Shown here: piece by piece, positions 16,698 through 25,193 of the stretch
Position numbering within the stretch: the first letter of the stretch is position 1
Layout of the letters: the number at the start of each line of letters is the position of its first letter
Assembly: GCA_034408745.1 (NCBI GenBank)
Contig: JAWXCM010000169.1
Coordinates: 1 to 43,416 of the forward strand
Length of the DNA stretch: 43,416 nt
Direction of reading: 5' to 3'
Source of the DNA: JAWXCM01 sp034408745
Lineage (GTDB): Bacteria; Acidobacteriota; Terriglobia; Bryobacterales; Bryobacteraceae
Translations under genes and position numbers: made by a program
The notes under the pieces: generated by a model
Database searches by the model: none
Told to the model about the DNA's origin: nothing
Seen by the model: the letters and a program-made list of their open reading frames with translations, nothing else

Positions 16698-17803
16698 ACC
16701 GAATCAATTTGCGGCAGATCGGGATGCCGCTGGTGCATTTCTTCGAGACCAGCTTTGGCCGAACCTACGACCGCCAGATGGTGCTGATCGAAGTGGTCAA
16801 CTCCGACGGGCTCTCGGGATGGGGCGAGGTTACAGCGGGCGAGCACCCGTTCTACAACGAAGAGTGGACCGAGTCCGCCTGGATGATCGCCCGCGACTAC
16901 GTGGCCCCGCGTATCATCGGCAAGACGCTGGAATCCGCCGCCGATGTGTGGCCGCTGATCGCCGGAGTGCGAGGGCACAACATGGCCCGAGGCGGCGTGG
17001 AAGCGGCGGTTTGGGATCTGGAAGCCCGCATGAACGGAGTGCCTCTGTGGAAACAGATTGGCGGCGGGGCGCGGCGCGAGATTCCGTGTGGCGTATCGCT
17101 GGGCGTGCAGGACACCGTCGATCAGCTGCTGGCGAAAATCGATACAGAATTAAAGGCCGGATATCAGCGCATTAAGATGAAAATCAAGCCCGGCTGGGAC
17201 GTCGACGTCCTTGCCGAGGTGCGCCGCGCCTTCCCTGACACGCCACTGACCGCCGACGCGAACTCCGCCTATACGCTCGACGACATCGACCATCTGAAGA
17301 AGCTCGACGCCTTCCATCTGGTGATGATTGAGCAGCCGCTTTCGCACGACGACATCATCGATCACGTCAAACTGCAGGCTTCGCTCGACACCGCCATTTG
17401 TCTGGACGAATGCATCCGCTCCCCGCGTCAGGCGGAGCAGGCCATCGAGCTAAACGCGTGCCGCATTATCAACATCAAGCTGGGCCGCGTCGGCGGATTC
17501 CGCAATGCGAAGCGCATCCACGACATCTGTTTTAATGCGGGCATCCCAGTGTGGTGTGGCGGCATGCTGGAGGCCGGCATCGGACGCGCGCACAACGTGG
17601 CGCTCGCCTCACTCCCCAACTTCACGCTCCCCGGCGACGTTTCGGCCAGCAAGCGGTACTGGAAGCAGGACATCATCGTGCCCGCTGTGGAGACCACATC
17701 CGCCGGCACCATCAAGCTGCGTGACGGCCCAGGTTTCGGCTACGAAATCAATCACGAATTCCTGCGGCAAATAACCGTGCGAGAGGAGTCCGTTGCAGTC
17801 TGA
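16682..17803 (+). CDS. menC: o-Succinylbenzoate synthase / N-acylamino-acid racemase (enolase superfamily)
   Basis: The 373-residue enzyme has all the catalytic parts of the muconate-lactonising subgroup: lysines of the KxK motif K165 and K167 (IKMKIK), metal ligands D192 (TADANS), E217 (IEQPL) and D242 (LDE), and the second base K266 (NIKLGRVGG). The loop WCGGMLEAGIGRAHN is typical of the branch that includes both OSBS and N-succinylamino-acid racemases. No other menaquinone genes are nearby, while the neighbour is a GNAT acyltransferase, so racemisation of N-acylamino acids is the more likely main role; many members do both reactions. The gene symbol follows the family, not a proven menaquinone role. 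Confidence 0.92.
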   Translation: MAIRIDRINLRQIGMPLVHFFETSFGRTYDRQMVLIEVVNSDGLSGWGEVTAGEHPFYNEEWTESAWMIARDYVAPRIIGKTLESAADVWPLIAGVRGHNMARGGVEAAVWDLEARMNGVPLWKQIGGGARREIPCGVSLGVQDTVDQLLAKIDTELKAGYQRIKMKIKPGWDVDVLAEVRRAFPDTPLTADANSAYTLDDIDHLKKLDAFHLVMIEQPLSHDDIIDHVKLQASLDTAICLDECIRSPRQAEQAIELNACRIINIKLGRVGGFRNAKRIHDICFNAGIPVWCGGMLEAGIGRAHNVALASLPNFTLPGDVSASKRYWKQDIIVPAVETTSAGTIKLRDGPGFGYEINHEFLRQITVREESVAV

Positions 17804-18689
17804 AGACGGCGAATCCCACGGTTCGCTTTACGCATTAATTCTACTGTTGATCTTCATCTGGTCGGCGAATTTCGTGATCGGGAAGTTCGCTCTCCGTGAA
17901 ATTCCCGCTCTGCTTGTCATCGGGCTGCGCATGGTGATCTCGGGCGCCACAATGATCCCGATATACCTGCGTCACAAGCACAAGACGGGGACGCGCGGAT
18001 GGACGCGGGAGGATGTCCCGCTGCTCCTCGGCCTTGGCCTGCTTGGTGTCGGGCTGAACCAGGTGTTCTTCGTCACGGGCCTGTCGAAGACCAGCGTCGC
18101 TCATGCCGCGCTGATGATCGGCCTGACGCCCATCTCGGTCCTGATGCTTGCCGCGCTGGCTGGCCAGGAGCGCCTGAACCCCATCCGACTTGCTGGCATG
18201 GGGCTCGCTCTCACAGGCATCGCAGTTCTGCAGTTCGGACCTGGGAGCCAGAAGAGCGGAAACCTCTGGGGCGACGCGCTGGTCTTCTGCGGAGGCTTCG
18301 TATTCGCGGCATTCACGGTCATCGGCAAGGCGACTATGGGCCGGGTCGGCGGCATCGTCGTGAATACGTTTGCGTATGTAGGCACGGGCCTCGCGCTGCT
18401 GCCCATGACCATTTATCTGAGCCGCGATTTCCCGTTTCACAGCGTCAGCATGACTGCGTGGGCGAGCCTCCTTTATATGGCCTTCTGCCCCTCGGTAATC
18501 GGCTACCTTATCTACTACCACGCGCTTTCCCGCATTCCCGCTTCGAAGCTGTCGACGTTCACCTACATGCAGCCCCTGCTCGCGACCCTGATGGCGATCC
18601 CCGCGCTTGGCGAGCATCCCACCAGTTCGCTGGCTTTCGGCGGCATCATGATCCTCGCCGGAGTCTTCGTGGCGGAGCGTTTGCAGTAA
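17793..18689 (+). CDS. EamA/DMT-family exporter
   Basis: The 298-residue protein has about ten hydrophobic helices in two EamA repeats (IFIWSANFVIGKFALREIP at the start; GDALVFCGGFVFAAFTVIGK at the start of the second). Such proteins export amino acids or other metabolites. The start is a TTG at 17793 with GAGAGGAG five bases upstream, inside the end of the racemase gene, so translation is likely coupled. Placed after the acyltransferase and racemase, it may handle an amino acid or its derivative; this is inference from order only. Confidence 0.9.
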   Translation: MQSEDGESHGSLYALILLLIFIWSANFVIGKFALREIPALLVIGLRMVISGATMIPIYLRHKHKTGTRGWTREDVPLLLGLGLLGVGLNQVFFVTGLSKTSVAHAALMIGLTPISVLMLAALAGQERLNPIRLAGMGLALTGIAVLQFGPGSQKSGNLWGDALVFCGGFVFAAFTVIGKATMGRVGGIVVNTFAYVGTGLALLPMTIYLSRDFPFHSVSMTAWASLLYMAFCPSVIGYLIYYHALSRIPASKLSTFTYMQPLLATLMAIPALGEHPTSSLAFGGIMILAGVFVAERLQ

Positions 18690-19936
18690 TGCGGGCGTTC
18701 GCGCGACTCCTCCGAAACAATCGAAACTACCGTCTCACGTGGCTCGGTCAGCTGGTCAGCGAGACGGGCGACCACTTCAACACCATCGCGGTCTTCAGCC
18801 TGGCGCTCGCCAACACCGGATCGGGCATGGTGGTCAGCGGCATCATGCTCTCCCGGGCCGTTCCGTTCCTCTTCGCCGGACCACTTGCCGGAGTGCTGCT
18901 GGACCGGCTCGACCGGCGGCATCTGATGATCCTGAGCGACGTGGTCCGCGCCGTCTTCGCGATCCTTTTCATCTTCGCTACTGGCCGCAATGAAACGTGG
19001 CTGCTGTTCCTGCTTAGCGGGCTGCTGATGTTCGCGTCTCCCTTCTTCACCAGTGGCCGGGCCGCCATCCTGCCCGCACTTGCCGAAGGTTCCGAACTCC
19101 ACACGGCGAACTCGCTGACCCAGACCACATCGTGGACTACCACGGCGATCGGCGGGCTGCTCGCCGGCCTCGCCATTAAACAATTCGGCTATGAGATTGC
19201 GTTCCTGCTGAACGCTTCGTCCTTCGTCTTCTCCGGTATCTGCATCGCCATGATCCACCCGCCGCCCGGTGGCTTCCGGGTGCAGTCCCGCTCCGACGCA
19301 CCTGGCTGGCACGACTATCGCGAGGGCATCGCCTACATGGGTTCGGTGCCACTGATCGCAGCCATCGCCATGATCAACGTGGGCTGGGCCAGCGGTGGGG
19401 GCGCGGCGCAAATCCTCTTTGGGTTGTTCGGAGAGAAGGTGTATCACATGGGCCCGGTCGGCATTGGCACCATCTGGGGATTCGCCGGCATTGGACTGAT
19501 CTTCGGAGGCATCCTTGCCCACAGCCTTGGCCCGCGACTGTCCTACCGCGACTACAAGCGGACCATCGGCATCGCCTACGCCGTCCACGGCCTCGCCTAC
19601 GTCGCCTTCAGCCAGGTCCCAAGCCTTCCCGCCGCGCTCTTCTTCATCGCTCTCTCCCGAGGCGCGGTCGCGGTGAGCTCCGTCCTCAACATGACGCAAC
19701 TGCTGACCCACGTCGCGGACGAGTTTCGGGGGCGCACCTTCGCCACGCTCGAGACGATCGTCTGGGGCGTGATGATGCTTTCCATGGCCGGCGCCGGCCT
19801 TGCCTCCGAGCACTGGAGTCCACGCGCCATCGGCTTCGTCGCCGGATGCCTCAGCTCGACGACCGCCGTCTGGTGGACCTGGCAGAACCTGCGCGGCCGT
19901 CTCCCGGAGCCGCCGCGAGCCAACGACGTACGATAG
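18689..19936 (+). CDS. MFS transporter (MFS_3/EntS-like exporter)
   Basis: The 415-residue protein starts at an ATG sharing bases with the EamA stop (TAATG). It opens with LLRNNRNYRLTWLGQLVSE, then GDHFNTIAVFSLALANTGSG, the typical first loop of the enterobactin-exporter and macrolide-efflux branch. RAVPFLFAGPLAGVLLDRLD is the family's loop 2-3 motif. There are about twelve membrane helices. A longer open frame from 17999 exists but its first 230 codons are the shadow of the EamA gene. Substrate unknown. Confidence 0.92.
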   Translation: MRAFARLLRNNRNYRLTWLGQLVSETGDHFNTIAVFSLALANTGSGMVVSGIMLSRAVPFLFAGPLAGVLLDRLDRRHLMILSDVVRAVFAILFIFATGRNETWLLFLLSGLLMFASPFFTSGRAAILPALAEGSELHTANSLTQTTSWTTTAIGGLLAGLAIKQFGYEIAFLLNASSFVFSGICIAMIHPPPGGFRVQSRSDAPGWHDYREGIAYMGSVPLIAAIAMINVGWASGGGAAQILFGLFGEKVYHMGPVGIGTIWGFAGIGLIFGGILAHSLGPRLSYRDYKRTIGIAYAVHGLAYVAFSQVPSLPAALFFIALSRGAVAVSSVLNMTQLLTHVADEFRGRTFATLETIVWGVMMLSMAGAGLASEHWSPRAIGFVAGCLSSTTAVWWTWQNLRGRLPEPPRANDVR

Positions 19937-19940
19937 AAAC

Positions 19941-20534
19941 GTGCCCATCACATCGGAAGAAACGCTGGCCATTTTTCAGGACACCGGCGCTTACCTGCAC
20001 GGACACTTCCTGCTGACCAGCGGGCTCCACAGCCCCGAGTACCTGCAGTGCGCTCTTGTGCTGCAACATCCCACGATCGCCGAACGGCTCGGCCGCGAGC
20101 TTGCCAATTCCCTGCGCCCGATGATTCACGAGGCACCCAGCCTGATTGTCGCGCCGGCAATGGGTGGCCTGATTATTGGACACGAGGTGGCGCGGGCATT
20201 CGGCGTTCCCTTCGTATTCACTGAGCGCGACGCCACGCGTGACATGCAGTTGCGCCGCGGCTTCGCCATCCCGCCGGGGTCCAAAGCCATCGTCATTGAA
20301 GACGTCATCACCACGGGCGGCAGCACGCGCGAAGTTATCGACGTCCTGACCAAACTCGGCTGCACGACACTGGCGGCTGGTTCCATCATGGATCGCAGCG
20401 GTGGAGTGGCCGACGTTGGCGTTTCGCGCGCCGCACTGGCCACGCTGAGTGTTCAGACCTTCAACGCGGACAACTGCCCCATGTGTGCGCAGGGCACGCC
20501 GGCGGTCAAGCCAGGGTCACGTCCGTTGGGATGA
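19941..20534 (+). CDS. pyrE: Orotate phosphoribosyltransferase
   Basis: The 197-residue enzyme converts orotate and PRPP to OMP in pyrimidine synthesis. The PRPP-binding motif is AIVIEDVITTGGST, preceded by VFTERDATRDMQLRRGF, which holds the loop residues of the family. The start is the GTG at 19941, four bases after the MFS stop. A TACGAT hexamer at 19929-19934 ends six bases before that GTG and could be a -10 for a leaderless mRNA, although no -35 is evident. Its stop overlaps the truA start (ATGA). Confidence 0.95.
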   Translation: MPITSEETLAIFQDTGAYLHGHFLLTSGLHSPEYLQCALVLQHPTIAERLGRELANSLRPMIHEAPSLIVAPAMGGLIIGHEVARAFGVPFVFTERDATRDMQLRRGFAIPPGSKAIVIEDVITTGGSTREVIDVLTKLGCTTLAAGSIMDRSGGVADVGVSRAALATLSVQTFNADNCPMCAQGTPAVKPGSRPLG

Positions 20535-21274
20535 GGCGCATCCGGCTCACCATCGCCTACGATGGCACCGAGTTCCACGGCTGGCAGGTACAGCCTGGTC
20601 TGGCGACCATTCAGCAGCACCTTGAAGAAATCTTCGCCGACCTGGAGCACAAGCCGGTCCACGTGGCCGGGTCGGGCCGCACGGACGCCGGCGTGCACGC
20701 GCTGGCCCAGATTGCAGCGGTCTCCATTCAGAATCCGCTGCCGCTGTACAACCTCAGGAAAGTACTCAATCGCAGTCTTCCCCCAGGCATTCGGATCCTG
20801 GCCTGCGAAGAAGTGCAACCCGAGTTCCACCCCCGCTTCGACGCCACTGGCAAGACGTACGAGTACCGCATCTGGCGCAAGGAAGTGCTCTCCCCGTTTG
20901 AGCAGCGTTACCTGCACCATCATCCCTATCCGATGAGCGACGAGAAGTTCTGCAGTGCCGCACGGCTGTTCGTGGGGGACCACAACTTTACCGCGTTCGC
21001 CGCATCGGACGACCGCTACGCCCAGAGTCACAACATGGTCCGGCGCATTTACTTCTCTGAAGCGACGCGCGAAGGCGGCCTGCTCATTTACCGCGTGAAG
21101 GGCAAGGGTTTCCTCAAGCACATGGTGCGAAACATAGCGGGCACGCTGATTGAGGCAGCAAAGAGCAATGTGAGCGAAGACCAGATCCGCTGGATGCTGA
21201 CCGCTCCGCGAGGCGTGAAGGCCGTTCCGACGGCTCCCGCGAAGGGCCTTTTCTTAATCCAGGTTCACTACTGA
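20531..21274 (+). CDS. truA: tRNA pseudouridine(38-40) synthase TruA
   Basis: The 247-residue enzyme makes pseudouridine at positions 38-40 of tRNA anticodon stems. The N-terminal IAYDGTEFHGWQVQP and the catalytic loop GSGRTDAGVHAL, with the essential aspartate, are clear, as is the C-terminal FLKHMVRNIAGTLIE. It overlaps pyrE by four bases and is convergent with, and overlaps by seven bases, the next MFS gene. Confidence 0.96.
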   Translation: MRRIRLTIAYDGTEFHGWQVQPGLATIQQHLEEIFADLEHKPVHVAGSGRTDAGVHALAQIAAVSIQNPLPLYNLRKVLNRSLPPGIRILACEEVQPEFHPRFDATGKTYEYRIWRKEVLSPFEQRYLHHHPYPMSDEKFCSAARLFVGDHNFTAFAASDDRYAQSHNMVRRIYFSEATREGGLLIYRVKGKGFLKHMVRNIAGTLIEAAKSNVSEDQIRWMLTAPRGVKAVPTAPAKGLFLIQVHY

Positions 21275-22524
21275 GCTTCCGTCCTCACGAAGTACCGCGA
21301 AGGCAGCAGCCAGTAAATCAACGCCACCGAGAGAGGATGCATCAGTCCGGCAATGACAAATATCGGCGTATAGCTAAAACTCTGCACGATATATCCAGTC
21401 CCTAAATTCGCGAGCATTCCGCCCACAGCCCCGCCCATTCCCGAGAATCCCATCGCCGTCCCAGTCTCCCGGGGTGCGAATAAATCGCTCGGCAACGTCT
21501 GAATATTCGACACAAAGAACGCATGCCCAAACGTGGCGAAACAGGTAGCCGCGATGGCCATGGCCGCCGTGGGTACAAACGGAGCGACAATCGCCACCGG
21601 CATACAGACAGCACCCAGCAGCATTACGAATTTGCGAGCCTTCGGCAGCGGCCATCCGCGTCGCATCAGGTGCCCGGACAGCCAGCCACCCAGCATGTAC
21701 CCGATGTCGCCGAAGATGAAAGGCACCCACGCATACCGGCCCACCATTGCGAGGTCGAACCCGCGTTCTCGCCGCAAATATTCCGGAAGCCAGAAAATGA
21801 TGAAATAGATAACCGGATCTGTGAAGAACCGGCAGAGAATCAGCGTGTAGCATTCACGCATTGTGATGATGCGTTTCCAGTTCGGCCGGCTTCCTTCCGG
21901 AGGTACTGGCGGGGGTTCCGGGATATCCGGCATCTCCTCCGGCCGAAGCCATCGATTCTTTCGGGGCGGATCGTACAGGATCCACCACGCCACCAGCCAC
22001 ACCAGCCCGATGGCGCCGGTAACGACGAAGCTGGCGCGCCAGCCATAACGGATGGTCAACCCGGCGACCATCCAGGGCGCGATGGCGGACCCAATCGACG
22101 AACCGGCGTTGAAGATGCCGACGCCAAACGCGCGGTCGCGGGCAGGGAACCACTCGCCCACGGCTTTGGCCGCTGCCGGCCAGTTCCCCGGCTCGGTCAG
22201 CCCGAGCAGAAACCGGCACCCCGCCAGCGACCATTTGCCGACGGTGAAGGCATGGAGCATCTGCGCGACGGACCACCCTGCGATGAAGACCGCGAAACCC
22301 TTCTTCGTTCCCAGGCGGTCTACTATGTAGCCGCTGCCGGCATACATAACGGCATAGGCGGCAAGAAAGAGCGTCAGTATCTGGCCGTAGTCGCTCTCTG
22401 AAAGGCCGAACTCACGGCGTACATCTACCGAAACGATCGACAACGCGGTTCGATCGAGGTAGTTGATCATCGTGGCCAGAAACAGCATCCCGGCCAATAC
22501 CCAGCGCAGCTTCGGAATCTTCAC
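21268..22524 (-). CDS. MFS permease, ACS type (hexuronate/sugar-acid transporter-like)
   Basis: The 418-residue protein has about twelve membrane segments and the ACS signature INYLDRTALSIVSVDVRREF and GLTEPGNWPAAAKAVGEWFP. It begins at a GTG at 22524. It resembles the permease at 12580-13866 in type but is a separate gene, so the window has two likely sugar-acid uptake proteins. The dehydratase at 23046-24728 is of a family that also acts on sugar acids, which makes a shared catabolic use possible. Confidence 0.9.
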   Translation of the reverse strand: MKIPKLRWVLAGMLFLATMINYLDRTALSIVSVDVRREFGLSESDYGQILTLFLAAYAVMYAGSGYIVDRLGTKKGFAVFIAGWSVAQMLHAFTVGKWSLAGCRFLLGLTEPGNWPAAAKAVGEWFPARDRAFGVGIFNAGSSIGSAIAPWMVAGLTIRYGWRASFVVTGAIGLVWLVAWWILYDPPRKNRWLRPEEMPDIPEPPPVPPEGSRPNWKRIITMRECYTLILCRFFTDPVIYFIIFWLPEYLRRERGFDLAMVGRYAWVPFIFGDIGYMLGGWLSGHLMRRGWPLPKARKFVMLLGAVCMPVAIVAPFVPTAAMAIAATCFATFGHAFFVSNIQTLPSDLFAPRETGTAMGFSGMGGAVGGMLANLGTGYIVQSFSYTPIFVIAGLMHPLSVALIYWLLPSRYFVRTEAQ

Positions 22525-22641
22525 GGTCTGTTCAAGATTCTTTCACAACCAGCCGCTTGATTTAAACGAAACAGTCGGTCCGCGGACAGAGTCTTACACC
22601 ATTGAAATGAGCCTGTCTGGGCCCGGAATACAGGTGACCGA

Positions 22642-23049
22642 ATGAAGATTTTTTTGGCAGAGGACAATCCTGCCGATGTTTACTTGCTGCGTCAAGCCCT
22701 GGGTGTGCAAACGGGCTCCGAGATTGAGCTGCTGGTAGCGCAAGACGGCGAAGAAGCCATGGAGTACGTGAACAGGAAAGGTCGTTTTTGCGGTTTGCCC
22801 AGACCCGATCTCATCGTTCTGGACCTGAATTTGCCCAAGACCGACGGCAGCGATATTCTCCGGGCGGTCCGTGAATCCAATGAGTTACGGGAAGTTCCGG
22901 TGGTAATTCTAACCTCTTCGGACTCGCCGCGCGACCGTGCCACAGCAGAGCGCCTTGGCGCGGACGGCTACATTACCAAGCCGTCCGACCTTGATGCATT
23001 TCTGTCGCTCGGCAGCATACTGCGCGCTTATGCGGTCGTGCGCGGCTAG
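22642..23049 (+). CDS. Single-domain response regulator (Rcp1-like)
   Basis: The 135-residue protein is a lone receiver domain with an acidic pocket (FLAEDNPADVYLL), phosphorylation site in LIVLDLNLPKTDG, threonine/serine switch (VVILTSSDSP) and lysine (GYITKPSDLD). The ADVYLLRQAL opening and the long loop after beta-3 are characteristic of Rcp1-type regulators, usually partners of soluble histidine kinases or bacteriophytochromes. No kinase lies next to it. It is convergent with the dehydratase gene and overlaps it by four bases. Confidence 0.94.
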   Translation: MKIFLAEDNPADVYLLRQALGVQTGSEIELLVAQDGEEAMEYVNRKGRFCGLPRPDLIVLDLNLPKTDGSDILRAVRESNELREVPVVILTSSDSPRDRATAERLGADGYITKPSDLDAFLSLGSILRAYAVVRG

Positions 23050-24728
23050 TCGGAAACCGCCCGCAGGAAGTCGAAATCGCACCCTTCATCGGCCTGGAGC
23101 ACGTGGTCGATAAACAGCTTGCCGTACCCTCGCCGATAATGTTGAGTTGAAGGTACTAGTACTTTTTCTCTTTTTTTCCACTCTTCATCTGAAATTTTGA
23201 GGTCGAGCCGACGGCCCTCCACATTGAGGGAAATCTCGTCTCCGGTGTGCACGAGAGCCAGTGGTCCGCCCACTGCCGACTCCGGTGCAATGTGCAGCAC
23301 GACGGTACCGAAGCTGGTCCCGCTCATGCGCCCGTCCGAGATGCGGACCACGTCCTTCACTCCGCGCTTCAGCAGAGCTTTCGGCATCGGCATCCAGCCC
23401 CACTCCGGGAAGCCGGGCCCTCCCTTCGGACCAGCGTTCTTCAGCACCAGAACTGTATTTTCGTCCACCGGCAGGTCTTCCTTCTCGACTTCGGCCAGCA
23501 ACTGCGCATAGTTCTCAAACACGTACGCCGGACCGACATGCCGCAGCAGCGACGGTGATGCGGCGCTCTGCTTGATGACCGCGCCACGCGGGCACAGGTT
23601 GCCGCCGAGCACGGCAATGCCACCCTCGGCCTGGATTGCGTTGTCGACCGGCCGGATCACGTCGGTATTGGAGTTGATCGCGTTCGCCACATTGTCCGTC
23701 AGAGTGCGGCCATTTACGGTCACGCACTGGCTGTCCAGAAGCGAGAGAATATTGCGGAGCAGGGCAGGGAGGCCGCCGGCGTAGAAGAAGTCTTCCATCA
23801 CATAAGCGCCCGACGGCTTCATGTTGGCGAGACAGGGTGTCCGGCGCGAGATGCGGTCAAAGTCAGCCAGCTTCAGGTCGATGCCGAGGCGCCCGGCGAT
23901 GGCCAGCAGATGCACCACGCCGTTGGTCGACCCGCCGAGCGCCATCAGCGCCGTAATGGCGTTTTCCAGCGCGCCGCGCGTCAGAATTTTCGAGGGCCGC
24001 AGGTCCTCACGTACCATGTCCACAATGCGCCGGCCGCTCTGTTCGGCGAGCATGAAACGCCGGGAATCGGGTGCCGGAATCGCCGCACAGTTGGGCAGCG
24101 TCATCCCGAGTGCTTCGGCGATGCACGCCATCGTGGAAGCGGTGCCCATCACGGCGCAGTGGCCGACCGTTCGGGCAATGCAGCCTTCAATCTCACCCAG
24201 TTCTTCTTCGGTGATACGGCCCGCGCGGTACTGCTCAAACAGGCGTCGCCCATCTGTTCCACTGCCCAGCACCTGACCCCGCCAGTTACCCGCCAGCATG
24301 GGACCCGCGGTCACCATGATGGACGGCAGATCGGCACTGGCAGCGCCCATAAGCTGCGCCGGCGTCGTCTTGTCGCAGCCGCTCAGCAGCACGACGCCAT
24401 CCAGAGGATGGGCGCGGATGGATTCTTCCACGTCCATCGCCATCAGGTTGCGGAACAGCATGGCGGTCGGCTTCATCAGCATCTCGGCGAGCGAGATGGT
24501 AGGGAATTCCAGCGGCACGCCACCGGCCTGCCAGACACCTCTTTTCACGGCTTCGGCAACATCCCGCAAGCCGGAGTTGCAGTTGTTCAACTCGCTCCAG
24601 GAGTTGCATATGCCGATTACCGGCTTTGCGTCGTCGAACACGTCGGCGCTGAAGCCCTCGGCGCGAAGCCACGCACGGCGGGCGAAGTTATAGTATTCCG
24701 GTCCACGAAACCAGGATCTGCTGCGCAT
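23046..24728 (-). CDS. IlvD/Edd-family dehydratase (dihydroxyacid or sugar-acid dehydratase)
   Basis: The 560-residue enzyme belongs to the Fe-S dehydratases. Cysteines that can hold the cluster lie in NSWSELNNCN, LLSGCDKTTPAQLMGA and TASTMACIAEALGM. The C-terminal part has ISDGRMSGTSFG and HTGDEISLNVEGRRLDL. The opening (RSRSWFRGPEYYNFARRAW) and NSWSELNNCN look more like the arabonate/xylonate dehydratase branch than IlvD proper, so a role in sugar-acid breakdown is as likely as branched-chain amino-acid synthesis. I leave the symbol empty for that reason. Confidence 0.9.
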   Translation of the reverse strand: MRSRSWFRGPEYYNFARRAWLRAEGFSADVFDDAKPVIGICNSWSELNNCNSGLRDVAEAVKRGVWQAGGVPLEFPTISLAEMLMKPTAMLFRNLMAMDVEESIRAHPLDGVVLLSGCDKTTPAQLMGAASADLPSIMVTAGPMLAGNWRGQVLGSGTDGRRLFEQYRAGRITEEELGEIEGCIARTVGHCAVMGTASTMACIAEALGMTLPNCAAIPAPDSRRFMLAEQSGRRIVDMVREDLRPSKILTRGALENAITALMALGGSTNGVVHLLAIAGRLGIDLKLADFDRISRRTPCLANMKPSGAYVMEDFFYAGGLPALLRNILSLLDSQCVTVNGRTLTDNVANAINSNTDVIRPVDNAIQAEGGIAVLGGNLCPRGAVIKQSAASPSLLRHVGPAYVFENYAQLLAEVEKEDLPVDENTVLVLKNAGPKGGPGFPEWGWMPMPKALLKRGVKDVVRISDGRMSGTSFGTVVLHIAPESAVGGPLALVHTGDEISLNVEGRRLDLKISDEEWKKREKVLVPSTQHYRRGYGKLFIDHVLQADEGCDFDFLRAVSD

Positions 24729-24814
24729 CTGGGGACATTATCTACCCCCCTCCGGCGCCGCCGGAACTAAAGTCTTTCCGGCACGTTGTCGATGAAACGG
24801 CCAGAACCCAAAAA

Positions 24815-25114
24815 ATGAAGGGGACAGGCCGCAAACTCGACCGTATTCCGAAATGCTGCACCGTCAGCATCTCCTGGGAAGCATCGCTGGGAGGCGCGCC
24901 GATGTTCGCCCGCGCCAAAACAGTCGACATTTCCACCACGGGGATGCAAATCGAACTTCCGACCCAGATTCCAGTGAATGCCGCCGTCAACGTCCGCTGC
25001 GACGAACTCCGGATCTCAGGCCGGGGGATGGTTCGCCACTGCACGCGGAAGGGACCGCGCTTCCGTGTAGGCGTTGAGTTTACGATGCCAATCCGTCTGC
25101 CCCTTGAGGCCTGA
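24815..25114 (+). CDS. PilZ-domain protein
   Basis: The 99-residue protein has the two marks of cyclic-di-GMP binding PilZ domains: an RxxxR segment near the N-terminus (RKLDR) and DISTTG in KTVDISTTGMQIELP, followed by GRGMVRHCTRKG and RVGVEF. Such proteins change the behaviour of a partner when c-di-GMP rises. No obvious partner is adjacent. The N-terminal arginine pair sits close to the start, so binding should be tested. Confidence 0.85.
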   Translation: MKGTGRKLDRIPKCCTVSISWEASLGGAPMFARAKTVDISTTGMQIELPTQIPVNAAVNVRCDELRISGRGMVRHCTRKGPRFRVGVEFTMPIRLPLEA

Positions 25115-25193
25115 ATCCCGCAATCTGCCCGCGAGAGAAACTGCTGTCCTCGTTCCTGCGTCATTTGTTATAGTTCGCACGAGGCTTCGATTC

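Noticed and set aside
17999..18688. Upstream extension of the MFS gene (645-residue version)
   Set aside because: The added 230 codons are the out-of-frame shadow of the EamA gene; the MFS protein begins at ATG 18689.
18563..19972. 469-codon open frame on the minus strand
   Set aside because: Opposite the MFS gene with recognisable membrane motifs; the minus product is highly charged without domain signs.
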